This document shows, piece by piece, positions 20,785-47,300 of a stretch of DNA of 64,000 nt (positions are counted from its first letter, which is position 1; each line of letters opens with the position of its first letter). The position numbers were made by a program, and so were the translations under genes. This DNA is from Macrostomum hystrix (lineage: Eukaryota > Platyhelminthes > Macrostomidae): contig CATNEN010000007.1 in assembly GCA_950097015.1 (NCBI GenBank), positions 8,867,001-8,931,000 of the forward strand, written 5' to 3'. The notes below the pieces were generated by a model. The model was not told the DNA's origin and made no database searches. It was given only the letters and a program-made list of their open reading frames with translations.

Positions 20785-21679
20785 TCAACTTGCAGTAATG
20801 AGCATGAATTCGGCCAGCACTGTCTGATCTGTCCACAGGCCAGCATTCAAGTTGAACAGAATCCTGGGCAGAGCCGTGCCATCGCTGTCTGTGCTCCCCC
20901 AAGGGCAAGCGTCATTCATATCTTGGACAACTAGGATTCCAGCGTCCTTAGAGCACCCACCGTAGGCCATGTTCACGAAAAATACTCGGCTGCGTCTAGG
21001 TACAGATTCGCCCGAGATCGAGAAGAAGTTGTAAGATCTATTAGCCATGGCCAAGTTCGGCTCGCTGCGGACCAGTCTGTCCTTCCCGAACCAGTTCGTC
21101 ACGTTCAGTCCGGCGAAGCTCGCGTCGAACGAGATCTTCAGCACAGTGGCGCCGTCCTTCAGAATCTCCACAGACAGCGTCTTGCCCGACAGCAGTCTCA
21201 TGAGATCGGGCAGTCGGTCGAGCCAGCACGAGCGCCAGAAGTGGATCGGAGGCGGTCCGACGGCCGGCGACACCAAGAGGGACTGGTTGCATCCGATGGG
21301 CGTCAGGAACGAGTCCAGTGCCTTGAGTTTGCTTCCGGACTTGACCGCGAACAGCACGAGTCGGGGCAGTCCGAGGGACACTGGCAACAGCGTCATGATC
21401 GGGTCCGACTCGTTCACGATCAGCTGGTCGCACCAGGTAGAGATCTCTCAGCCTGTCATATTGTCAGATGGAATGCAGCGAATCATTCCCGCCTTGACAC
21501 CCTGTCCCTGTAGCTGGATCCATTGCAGAGCGCCTTCGTTCAGGTTCGACTTGCGAGACTGACAGGACTCCGGGCAGCGCAATCTTCTTGAAGACTTCGC
21601 ATTGCTTGGCCGATGACGAGTCGGCAGCATGTGCTGCCGTCACAAAGGCCACCAGGAGCAGGGTGTAATTCAGCTGCAT
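20785..21679 (-). pseudogene. secreted-protein family copy 2, frameshift and stop
   Basis: Same layout as the 18273-19217 gene: signal peptide (MQLNYTLLLVAFVTAAHA), CEVFKKIALPG, central block and C-terminal ILFNLNAG...LAEFMLITAS. Two defects. The reading frame shifts just after IALPG, and a TGA at 21448-21450 stands where copy 1 has a Cys codon (TGC). The remaining frame from 21417 to 20785 (210 residues) is open but lacks the signal peptide. It might survive as a truncated gene, but a pseudogene is simpler. Confidence 0.75.
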
Positions 21680-21970
21680 GATCGGTTGGGTCGCAGTCAA
21701 GAGGTCACTCTTTTGAGCTCATATCTTCAGTCTTTAACGATTGTGGGATAAGACAGAGGGCGAGTTGTCATTTGGATTAGCTGTTTATAGGGCTGTGCGA
21801 CCTCTCGATAAGGCCCATTAAGCAATTAGCAGCTTACGAGATTCACATTCTGAAAGTTACAGAGGGCTTTTAGCTCTAAAACAAAGCAATTATTATATTT
21901 AAGAAACCGGAAACTAGATTCTCAGATTTCTGCGAGTGAAACTTTGCCTTGTTATTCCGGGTTTTATGTG

Positions 21971-22446
21971 CTGCATCAGCACTCCCTGCATCAGCAGTAC
22001 TCCCTGCATCAGCAGCACTCCCTGCATCATCAGCACTCCCTGCATCATCAGCACTCCCTGCATCAGCAGCACTCCCTGCATCAGTAGCACTCCCTGCATC
22101 AGCAGCACTCCCTGCATCAGCAGCACTCCCTGCATCAGTAGCACTCCCTGCATCAGCAGCACTCCCTGCATCATCAGCACTCCCTGCATCATCAGCACTC
22201 CCTGCATCAGCAGTACTCCCTGCATCAGTAGCACTCCCTGCATCAGCAGCACTCCCTGCATCATCAGCACTCCCTGCATCAGCAGCACTCCCTGCATCAG
22301 CAGCACTCACTGCATCAGCAGCACTCCCTGCATCATCAGCACTCCCTGCATCAGCAGCACTCCCTGCATCAGCAGCACTCCCTGCATCAGCAGCACTCCC
22401 TGCATCAGCAGCACTCCCTGCATCAGCAACATTCCCTGCATCATTT
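21971..22446. repeat. 18-bp minisatellite, about 26 copies
   Basis: Unit TCCCTGCATCAGCAGCAC with CATCATCAG and CAGTAGCAC variants. Multiple frames stay open because the period is a multiple of three; no gene is inferred. Confidence 0.95.
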
Positions 22447-23006
22447 CCCTGCAGATACATATGCAAAAAGTTAGAAAAGAGAAAAAATAAACGAAGCAAA
22501 ATTTTCCCCAGCAAGGAAATCTGAAACTAACAATGTGCATGAAAGCTAAATTAATTTGCTTTTGTTTTTATGTTTCTTGGAAACCAAGCAGTGCTTGAAG
22601 CCGCAGGTCTGACATGTCGAGTCAGTGCTTGCATAAACCGTTCAAATATTTCATTGTATTTTTCGATTAACTAAAGCAGCGTCACTTGATTTATAAAGTC
22701 ACGAGAAATGATTGATTTATAAATTGGGTTCAGGGTAACGATGCTTGACGCGATTCAGTAGCATCCGATTGCTTATGTACACAACAGTCAGCCAGTGGCT
22801 CTCGGTACTCTAGCAGGGATCGGGAAGTGAGATACGACAATGCGGGGACAATGTCCCGGCAGAGGGTGGGCAGGAAACTGTACCGAATGAGGTAGTGGGC
22901 AGGCGGGGGATCAGAGCGGCCGATGTGGTTGAAGCAATGCCCAAAGCAATTATTGTTAGCGCATCGACTGGCTCGAGTCGCGAATCCGAATGTCCCCGCA
23001 GCGCTG
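22447..23006. other. 3' flank of netrin
   Basis: Downstream (minus-strand) flank of the netrin stop; presumably holds the 3' UTR. No obvious AATAAA on the minus strand close to the stop. Confidence 0.4.
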
Positions 23007-37578
<14,572 letters not shown>

Positions 37579-38208
37579 CTCAAATATTCTTCTTCTGCCT
37601 CTTGTTCGGCCGTACTAGCCGATGGGTTTGGATTTTGCCGCGCGGCCTGTCGGTTTGTTAACTCGAAGCCAGGACCCAGTGGAAGTCTGTATCTGCTAGG
37701 CACGATTGTGCACCCCACGAGTGGGGATGCCGGCCGACCCCGCGCCGTTTTAATTAAGGCGGTTGGCAGTGGCGGCTGCGGCCCGCCCCACTCCGCCATG
37801 GAGTGCCATTGGCCAGTTGTGGGAGGCTACAAATAAGACCGAAATTCTGTCTCCGAGACAATAAGAAGCGAAGCGTTCGCCTGAATCCGAATGAAGCGGG
37901 TAAGGAGATTGATGACCTGCTTGGAAGCAATAAAGCGAGAAATTGTGTATGCGGAAAAATAAATTGACTTCGCTAAAAACTATTCCGCAGTGGAGGAGAG
38001 AAATAATTATTCTCAACTGAAAGCAGCGACGAATTGAATAAAGATTAACGTCTTCTGAGCCCCGAGCTGCTAGTTACTGCTCAAGCGGCTTCGGCAATTT
38101 CTCTTACAAGTGTTGTGCACAGGTACCCCTGAAATAGCGATTTTAATAACAACTGTTCAGTCCATGGACTGGGGGACGTCACACCCACACTCAATAGATT
38201 GTTCCTGT
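37579..38208. other. 5' flank of netrin
   Basis: Probable promoter region of the minus-strand netrin gene. No unambiguous core element. The part from about 38090 is the 3' body of the adjacent SINE. Confidence 0.4.
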
Positions 38209-38268
38209 GGAGTCGGGAATCGAAACCCCGACCTTCAAGTCGTGAGTCCGACGCTCTAACCAGGCAAC
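38209..38268 (-). mobile_element. tRNA-derived SINE head (second family member)
   Basis: Minus strand: GTTGCCTGGTTAGAGCGTCGG (A-box TGGTTAGAGCG), GACTCACGACTTGAAGG, then B-box GGTTTCGATTCCCGACT. The same head appears on the plus strand at 63930-64000. The shared GTCGGACTC and B-box spacing also link it loosely to 8440-8512. The tail likely extends to about 38090. Confidence 0.7.
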
Positions 38269-38672
38269 AGTAAAAGTAAGATTTACTAAGAGAATTGGGA
38301 CAGCGTCCGTAGCAGCTCGTCATACTTCATTTACATCATGCAGTGTCAGTCAAGCCGCTGACCTGTTCTATTTGTCTGCAATTTATTTCATTTTTACTCT
38401 GGCAAAAAAACATTCCTCGCAAATCACGACAAAAAAAACTCGACCGATAAAAATTGCTGGTCAGTCTGCAGAGTAGAATGAAAATGGTGCGTCATGATGT
38501 GCCAGCTGATTATTTTTAAATGTTAATGTTTAATGTTTAAGAAAACCTGTGCTTTAATAATTGGTATTCAAAAGTAAGGAAAACGTAAAGCAGGTATAAA
38601 AAAGTAATGAGGCTTCTGAGAATTGCAACTAAGTTTTTAAGGCACACAGAAGTCTGAGATAACTGAAAAGTC

Positions 38673-38765
38673 AAAACAGTCGAACAATAGGAACATTGAT
38701 CTGTGCAGAAACAATAGGAACATTGATCTGTGCAGAAACAATAGGAACATTGATCTGTGCAGAAA
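38673..38765. repeat. 31-bp repeat, three copies
   Basis: Three tandem copies of a unit containing AATAGGAACATTGATCTGTG. Confidence 0.9.
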
Positions 38766-38839
38766 AGTCAAATGGCGGTGCTCTGAGGAGTTTCCAATGC
38801 TAGTAAAAATGGCAATTAGCAACTTCATCTGCGGAATCC

Positions 38840-39350
38840 CAAAAGGAGAATCCCCATCAGTGGATTCTCCTTCCATTGAATAACAACAATAGGGGAGTCC
38901 CGATTCGCCAAAAACAACGATGGGGAATCCCGATTCATTAAATATCAATTGGCGAATCCCGATTAAAAAATAACGATGGCGGGATCCCGATTCATTGAAT
39001 ACCAATCGGGGAATTCCGATTCACAAAATAACGATGGGGAATCCCGATTCATTGAATATCAATCGGGGAATCCCTATACACAAAATAACGATGGGGAATC
39101 CCGATTCATTGAATATCAATCGGGGAATCCCTATTCACAAAATCACAATATGGGAGCCACGATTCACTTGATTTAATCGGGCAATCGGGAAATCACTTAA
39201 TCAAGGGAATCCCGATTTGGGAAAAAGATGCTTCTAAATCAGGACATTGGAGGAATCCCAATTAAAAAACTAACATTAGGGGAATCCCGATTTGCAAAAT
39301 AAAAATAAGGGAATCCCGATTCCCAAAATAACAGGAGGGGAATCCCGAGT
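38840..39350. repeat. imperfect GGGAATCCCGATT repeat cluster
   Basis: About 57-bp units around 38973-39145 (starting ACGATGGGGAATCCCGATTC), built from two similar 28-bp halves and flanked by more diverged copies. GGGAATCCC is itself palindromic apart from its centre. Confidence 0.85.
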
Positions 39351-39887
39351 CCAAATATGTGAAACGGGAATAGCAATAGTTTTGAAGGCTAACAGAAAAT
39401 CTCACTGCGCTAAATGGAAATGTTCAATGATAAAACATGTGGTTAAAAACAACAGTGGGATGCTCCACAGAGCAGCAGCCGGCAGACACGGACAAGGCGG
39501 GCAATTTGTGACCAGAGAAGTGAGCTGATAGTGGGCCAACTATCCCGAAATTGGGCTGCGTCGCACGTTACGCTCAAAAATTAGATTTTCTTGCTAAGTA
39601 GCTTTGCTGGAAATGAAGGATTTGGCTAATCCTGTAGGATTATTGAATGACAGCATTTGCTTAATCCTTACTAATTAGGGTGTCTGAAATCCAGACCTAA
39701 TCCAGTATCAAGCAGCTGGGCTGACTCTAAGCCTCCAGCTTACTGATCAATCGATTCCACCATTATTCTTTGGAAAAAATCTAAGAAAATGCAGCACAAA
39801 ACAGATACGCAAGGCATACATGTAGCTCAATGGAACAGTAATAACTAACAAAATATCTTTATGATGGTTGAAATCACCCAGTCACAC

Positions 39888-40088
39888 CCCACTCAAATGA
39901 GAACACCCCAGTCACATGAGAACACCCAAGTCACATGAGAACACCCTAGTCACATGAGAAAACCCCTGTCACCTGAGAACACCCCTGTCACCTGAGAACA
40001 CCCCTGTCACCTGAGAACACCCCTGTCACCTGAGAACACCCCTGTCACCTGAGAACACCCCTGTCACCTGAGAACACCCTTGTCTTCC
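39888..40088. repeat. 19-bp minisatellite in 3' flank of the B-box/NHL gene
   Basis: About ten copies of CCCCTGTCACCTGAGAACA, more diverged at the left end, ending 15 bp past the stop of the minus-strand gene at 40103. Confidence 0.93.
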
Positions 40089-40102
40089 AGTCCCTGTCTC
40101 GC

Positions 40103-42577
40103 TCATGCGTAGGCAAACTGCCTGAGCTGTCCGTCCTGCTGCGCCACCCACAGATGTCCACCGGTGTCGAAGCAGCAGGCCCGGGGCGCCCGCAGGCCGT
40201 CGGCGGCCGTCAGAACGTAGCGCACGAAGCTGCCGCAGGAGTCCAGCAGGTGAACCCGGTGATTGGCGGAGTCGGGCACCAGAACCTGGCCCCCAGAGTC
40301 GCAGGCCGGAGCACCCGGACCGTTGAACTCGCCGAAGCTCTGGCCTTGACGGCCTTGCTTCTTCATGAAGACGCCGGTCTCGCTGAACACGAAGCAGCAG
40401 TGCTCAAACGGGTCGATGACGAAGATGCAGCCGCTGACGGGGTTCAGCAGGGCGTGGCGCGGTTTGGCCATGAGGCCCATGTGCTGCAGTTGCACGGACT
40501 CCGGCCGGGACCGCTCCAGCCTGCCCTTGGAGCTCACCCGGAGCCAGTCGACGGTGCGGTAGAGGCTGTCCACCACGCCGATCTCGCCGTCTCGACCGGC
40601 GAACGCGCAGTCGCAACTGTGGCAGGGCAGCAGTGAGCGACCCATTCCGTTCTCGCTGAACAGCACCGCCTTGTTGTCGCCTGAGTTGAGGGCGAGATGG
40701 CGATACTTTCTTTCGTTATTTGCGTTTTACTCTACTTTTATTGCCTTTTGAAGAGAGCTAAACAAGCTAATCAACTCTCGCATGAGTCTATGACTGCTTC
40801 TGAGCTAACTCAATCTTTCTTTTCTAGTAGTTTGCTTTTCTTTATTGCGTTCTTTTTCAGTGTTTTTAGTTTGACAGTAGAAAGACGCGAATATAGCTTC
40901 GTTACTATTAGTAACATAGTGCGCGCATGCACATCCATTGCGAACACTTGAATCCTTGATAATGATAATTATTATTGTTGGCGGCTTGTGACATCTGACG
41001 CATCCTTTGGCGACTGCCAACGCACAGCCAGGGAAGAAACACGCGAGGGTGTACGTCTGCCCTGACTTTTTCCTCATGCAATCTACAGTCTCACAGTGCC
41101 CTGGGTGGTTGGCCCTCACGGGCGTAAATTTTTCGACAAGCCCCCCAGCCTTCGGTCCGTGGTTGCACCCAAAACTGATGCGGCCTGGACACGATACGTC
41201 TCTGCCACCCACCCGCTTAAGTCAAATGTCTTTGAATTTGCTGATTGCGTTTCTTTCTGCGGACCCACTTTTGGGATGCGGGGTCGGGTCCGATAGTACG
41301 GAAGACCCATTCTGAATTCTCTCTTTTCGAACTGACTACCAAATCCTCCCCTGCTCACTGGGATCCCAAATCCACCCTGCTCACTGGGATCGCAGACAAC
41401 CACGCAGCCGCCGGTGGTGGGCACGACGTCGCCGGGAAAGGCCAGCTGGTAGTGGCCGCCGCCGATGAAGCAGCGAACAACTCGGCCGTCGGGAGCGAAC
41501 ACCTTCACCTTGAGGTTGGCGGAGTCGGACACCACGAGGCAGCCGTTCTCGCAGCAGGCCAGGCTCTCCACGCATGTCGCCGTCTTGTCCAGGACGTGAC
41601 GGGCGGTAAAGGACGCCATGCGCTGGAAGGGGTCCATGGCCGGCTCCAAGCAGACCTCGCCAAACTTGTCCAGGTCGGACAGCAGCGCCAGATTTTTCTC
41701 GTTCCATCGAAGACGTAGCCGGACCCGGCCTGGCGGAGTGAGGCTGGGGATGTTTCGCTTGGCCTCCATAAGCTTCATGCGCGTCTTCTCCTCCAGCTTG
41801 AAGATGTTGTCGGAGCGCAGGCAGGCGGCTAAGTCATTGCGCATCTCAGCCTGGGGCCGCACCATGTCCTTGTAGGTGCGCCAGGACTCCACAGCGGTGT
41901 CGTGCTCGGAGAGCGCCGGCTGGACGGCGGCGTCAATCGCAGTGCAAAGAGCGTCGCGCAGCTGGTCCAGCCGGGCGCGCAGCTCCGACACCTTCTGCGA
42001 CACCGACTCCTTGAGGGCGACGCTCTCCTGGAGACGGGAAAGTTTCTAGAAGTGAGTCTAGAGTGTGAGATTTGAGCATGCAATGAGCAGTATGCATCAG
42101 TCTTCTGAATGTCCCTGAACTGACCGCTAGCAGCATTTGCCTCCGGTCGGTGGCCGTCTCCATGGCCTTCTCCAGAGACACCTGAATGTCGCCAAATTGA
42201 GACACGGCGCCAGCCAGGTTATCGAACTTCTCCTCCACCGCTGCCGCGTGACTGATCACGTCATGACCCTCGTGGTTGACGAGACAGATAGTGCAAATTT
42301 TGGAGGCGCAGTCGCGGCAGTAGAAGCGGAAACTCTCAGCCTCATGTTCCGGATTGTCGCATGACAGGTGGTACTGGGCGTCCTCCATCTTCTGTTCAAG
42401 GTACATCTGGCGCAGCTTATAGCCTAGTATGCTGGGGATGCTGCCCGAAAGTATGTCGTTTTGAAATGCATAGTGACTATCGATAAGGCGACAGGAGGCT
42501 GAGTTTAGGTCCTCCATCTCCAGGTCCATTGTATCCAGGGAAGCTTTGTCCTCCGCTGCGGCGGCTGGCTTAGCCAT
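40103..42577 (-). CDS. B-box/NHL-repeat protein (TRIM-like, no RING)
   Basis: Minus-strand exons: 42577-42125, 42027-41385, 40680-40103; phases 0 and 1 close, giving 557 residues. I start at CC-ATG-GC (42577), which follows a CTTCTGTTTAAG acceptor-like tract; an in-frame ATG upstream at 42616 would add 13 residues. An N-terminal acidic segment precedes a B-box2 zinc finger (SCDNPEHEAESFRFYCRDCASKICTICLVNHEGHDVISH, residues about 72-110). A helical coiled-coil-like region (ESVSQKVSELRARLDQL...) follows. The C-terminal half has NHL-type beta-propeller repeats (GCLVVSDSANLKVKVFAPDGRVV, GCIFVIDPFEHCCFVFSETG, GQVLVPDSANHRVHLLDSCG, GHLWVAQQDGQLRQF). The layout is that of TRIM-NHL proteins (TRIM2/3/71) minus the RING. 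Likely a regulator binding RNA or protein through the propeller; without a RING, ligase activity is not expected. Confidence 0.85.
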
Positions 42578-44332
42578 GGAGCTTAAACAGAAGTTATTTT
42601 TATTATCTAAATTCATTAGAATCTCTTTGATTTCGTCAGTATTTCAGATTTTATCAATTAAATGGGTGAAGCCAGATCATTGAGTTTAATACATTTTTGT
42701 CACTTTTTAGATTTTTTTTCTGAATAAAATAGAGTTTGAAGCCATGAATAAAGGTTATAATACGGTCGAGGTTAATGCCACCTGACATATGCAGATTTCG
42801 ACAGATAAATCGCTGAGCTACGCCCTCGTAAATTAAAAAATCATGGGAAAATTCACATATGGCCCTGCACATAAAATATGTCAAACATATACATATACAA
42901 ATTATGCTTTTTGCAGGCTATAATTATCGCAATAAAACTGACTAATTTTATTACTGATAACTTTGCATTAAAGAATCCATTTAGCATATAGATTGTCCTT
43001 GTCGATCATAAAATGAAAGCTTCTATATAGTTTTGCAATCTTATGAATATTTTAAAGAGCCATCCTAAAAAAGTAAACGAAAGCGATAAATAGCTGGTTG
43101 CTTAAAAAAGCTTTTAAGAAATGCAAAAGAACAATTACAAAAGTAAAAAAATTCGACTGCGAAGCTTGTAAATGTTTTTGAGCTACAGATAAACAAAACA
43201 AAACACAAGGGCGACTAAGTTCAATACTACTAAAAAGCAAATACTGCTAGTACGAGCGTATTTAGTTGTCCCTATTGAGCTTGAAATTAAACGAGTTTTT
43301 ATCGAAGTTGCTGCCAGCAAAATGTTTCAAAAAATGTACGTCAAACTTTAAGCTTCACACACCTTTAAACCATCAATGCTTAGTTTAAAAATAATCTGTT
43401 TTATTTATAATATTTTATAAAATATTGCCGTCGACTTATCATCGAAAGTAAATAGTTTTTTTTTCATTTTTAATGATTGCTTTGTTTTCCCGCGAACTAC
43501 CCCGGGATCGATAAATTATTGATCCAATATACCAGATAAACATTCAAATTAAAACAATCTGCAAGGAGAAGAGTCTACTTTAAAAACGATGACTGCCATA
43601 AAGGAAAGTAGGGATCAATTCGAACTCTAATTTCATAAAAACTTTCATTGAAATGGAGTCAATGGATTCAATTCATGGATTCAGTGCAGCGGTTAATTAT
43701 TAATACATTTCATAAGAGGCATTTATTCGCAAGACAGTCTACAATTGATTAAAATATAATAATTTCTCTGGAAATTGAAATAAGATCTTTTTCTTCTCTC
43801 CGCTATTTACGAGAAGCTCTAAAGGTTGAAGTTAAGTTTAATATTTCGGAGCATGACACCATTCAACGTTGTAATAAATAGTGATCTGCATGTTTGTAAA
43901 TAGGGACTATGATGAAATTCGAAGACTATGAAGTTTGGGGTATATAAAAACTATTCGCATTCTGCTCAATGTGTGTGTGAGCAGGATTGCATTCTAAGTA
44001 ATCTTAGTCCCAAGGCCGAACGTAAAAAAAGTTTTTCTATTTTTGAACGAACCTATATAATACATTATGGTGAAAAGCAACAAAGTTAAGCTGCAGATAT
44101 ATATTCCAAATATTCAAGTTTCTTAAATTATTCAAGGCTAGATGAAATGAGCTTGATTAATATTTAGCTACTTACTTTTGCTAATTTGCTTATTTGAAAT
44201 TCAATCGAAACATCGGGTTTTTAATATTGTTATTTTCTTTGAACTCTCCTGCAGCATTATAGCAACTCCAATGTAATTAATTGATATGCATACATATGTA
44301 TTGAACATGTGTTAAATCTGTTTAAAAGAGCA
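42578..44332. other. AT-rich shared 5' region of two divergent TRIM/NHL genes
   Basis: About 1.75 kb, markedly AT-rich, no arrays, no coding region seen. It holds the promoters of both flanking genes. Confidence 0.5.
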
Positions 44333-47300
44333 ATGACGAGTGATACTGAGAAAATGCATGAAGACAATGAAAAATCAACTGTCGCAAAAGGAAGCAATGG
44401 CATTGATGGTAGCATGAATCTCAAAAACTTAATCGCTGAGTGCACTTGTCCCGTGTGTCAAGGACTAATGGAGCGCCCGCAAAAATTACGCTGTAGCCAT
44501 TCACTCTGTCAGCGATGCCTGCGCCGTCTAAGACGTCGCTCTATTCGCGATGGTGGTCTTTTATGTCCCGTTTGTCGAGAAAAAACTGACCCTGAATACC
44601 CTGCTCAGGCTGATACTACTGTTGAGACACTTGTATCTATCCTGCTTCAAGTAAAAGGTGACCTCTGTCAGGAGCCAGACTGTTGGCTTAAGCCTGAAAC
44701 TTGCTGCCCTGCTTGTAGCACTCTTAGATGCCACGAGCATCACAAAAGTCGTTTTACTCAATTGAGACTAGAGTGCATACAGATATGCAACTCCGCAGAA
44801 GCTTTTTCTAGCAATGGCTCCATTGATGAAAGGCTACAGACACTTAAAGAGGCACAGGACTCGTTAGCTTCACTGCAGAAAGAAATGCAGGCTAACATAG
44901 AATTAAGAATCCAAGAATGCAGAAAACAATTAGAAAATCATCAATCTTCTTTGCTTCAACAACAAGCAAAATTCAACCCAGTTTCAAGTGAAATAAAAAA
45001 TGCTTTAGAAGAACTAAGAGTATTACAGGTAAGATAGTCTAATCATATGCATATCTAAACTATGTCTTTTTCAAAATTTTGCATCACATTTAGAATACTT
45101 TACTAGCATATTATCTAGGTAGCTGATGCTTTTTGTTTTCAAGCTAGGCCTAGTGTCAGATTATATTTTCTATTATATACGAGTATATATGTATATTTTT
45201 TTAATTTTCAGATTAGCACTAATATTGTATTATTAAACAAATGTCTATATTATTAATAAAATTGTTTGAGCTCTGCTATTCTAGTTCCTCAGTCCTCTTA
45301 CTAAATGTCTTAGCTATATATTTCACTAGGTAACTCTAGGTAAAAAGTTCGAATAACAGCCCAAGAAATTATCCTATAGCTAGCTATCAATCAACAAGTA
45401 ATTGGCTGCTAATATTTTAGTTCACCTAGTTATAAAATTGGCACAAAAATGCATTATTTAAGTTAGAAATTTGATTATGGGTTGTGGCTTTACTGTGTAT
45501 GTACTAAATAACTTTAAATAAGGATTGTTTGGAAGTGCTATACAGTTAGTTAGCTGTGTCTATGCTATTTTGTATGTATCTGGCCTGACTGGGCTAGTTG
45601 TAATGTCAACAGGCACAACAGTTTTACACAGGTGTGTAAATCTGGCCAGAAACTTGCACTGTCAGGCAGTGTGCACTCTCACTGGGCCTAAATGTTTCAA
45701 ATTACACTACAAGCCCCCAGACATATCTCTCCGGGACCCAAAATTAGTCATGACCCTGCCATTGGTTAGAGCTGAGGGAGCTTAGTGAGAGAGTTTCATG
45801 TGTTACTGCTCTGCCACTCAAAAGAAGAATACCTTCTTTGTAACAAACCAACCCGACCCAGACCACTGACAACTATGCCGCCATGCACGACATGGAGGAG
45901 CGACTTCGGCGGCTGCTGACGAGCGCCCGCCGCCTGCACCCGCCAGCTGAGATCCTGCCGCCACCAGCCGCCAAGGACTGCCTGCAAGGCCTGGACAGCG
46001 TCCTGGCCAGGATTCGAGTTGACACGGTTGCCAGGCCGTATGGGGATGCCGAGTCTGTTGCTAAGATGCGCAGGAGACAGTCAACTCGGCCACTGCAGCC
46101 CTGGGACCTGGCCCTCATTACCAATCTGGACGGAGTCTATCTGAAGGGTGGGCTTTTGGGATTTTTTCGATTTTGGGAGATTTGTGCTGGGTGAGATTTT
46201 GGGATTATTGATGACTAGCTGGGTGAGATTTTGGAATTATTGATGAGTGGCTGGGTGAGATTTTGGGATTATTGATGACTGGCTGGGTGAGATTTTTAGA
46301 TTATTGATGACTGGCTGGGTGAGATTTTGGAATTATTGATGACTAGCTGGGTGAGATTTTAGAATTATTGATGACTAGCTGGGTGAGATTTTGGAATTAT
46401 TGATAGATGAGATTTTAGACGCTAAGATTGCCGCCGCTCTTCAGACGACTGCCTGGCCGTGACTTCTGGAGAACTGCCGGCCGGTGGCAAGAGTCTGCCA
46501 GAGGGCTGCCGCTGTCTGCTGCTGGCGAACTTCAAGGGCTTCGCCACAAAGCGGCTGCACGCGTTCAACGGCTCCGAGGACGGCCGCGGCCAGGAGGTGG
46601 CCAGCGTCTGCCTGGAGCTGCCGCCTGGCGAGATGGCCGGCAAGATCGCCGTGTGCAACCGGCGCCAGATGATCTTCGCCAGCGAGCCGACTGAGCACTG
46701 CGTGTTCGCCTGCAACCTGGCCGGCCGCCTTTTGGCCAGGTTCGGCAAGCGGGGCAGCGAGCCGGGCCAGTTTAATGAGCCCATGAGCCTGTTCGCCTGG
46801 TGAGTGGCCGCAGGGCTTGCTGAAGGCGGTAAACTGATTAGTCAAGCAAGGCCCAGATAGAGCCAAGGTGTGAGAAATGGATTGATCAAAGGAGAGCTGG
46901 ATTAAGATAGGAGGAGAGGTAGATAAAGATGGGAGGAGAGGTAGATAAAGACGGAGGAGAGGTAGATAAAGATGGGAGGAGAGGTAGATAAAGATGGGAG
47001 GAGAGGTAGATAAAGATGGGAGGAGAGATAGGTAAAGATGGGAGGAGAGGTAGATAAAGATGGAGGAGAGGTAGATAAAGACAGGGAGGAGAGGTAGATA
47101 AATATGGGAGGAGAGGTAGATAAAGATGGGAGGAGAGGTAGGTAAAGATGGGAGGAGAGATAGGTAAAGATGGGAGGAGAGATAGGTAAAGATGGGAGGA
47201 GAGGTAGATAAAGATGGGAGGAGAGGTAGATAAAGACGGAGGAGAGGTAGATAAAGATGGGAGGAGAGGTAGATAAAGACGGAGGAGAGGTAGATAAAGA

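Noticed and set aside
45525-45785. 86-residue frame inside RING/NHL intron 1
   Set aside because: No domain, and it lies within an intron whose flanking exons join in phase.
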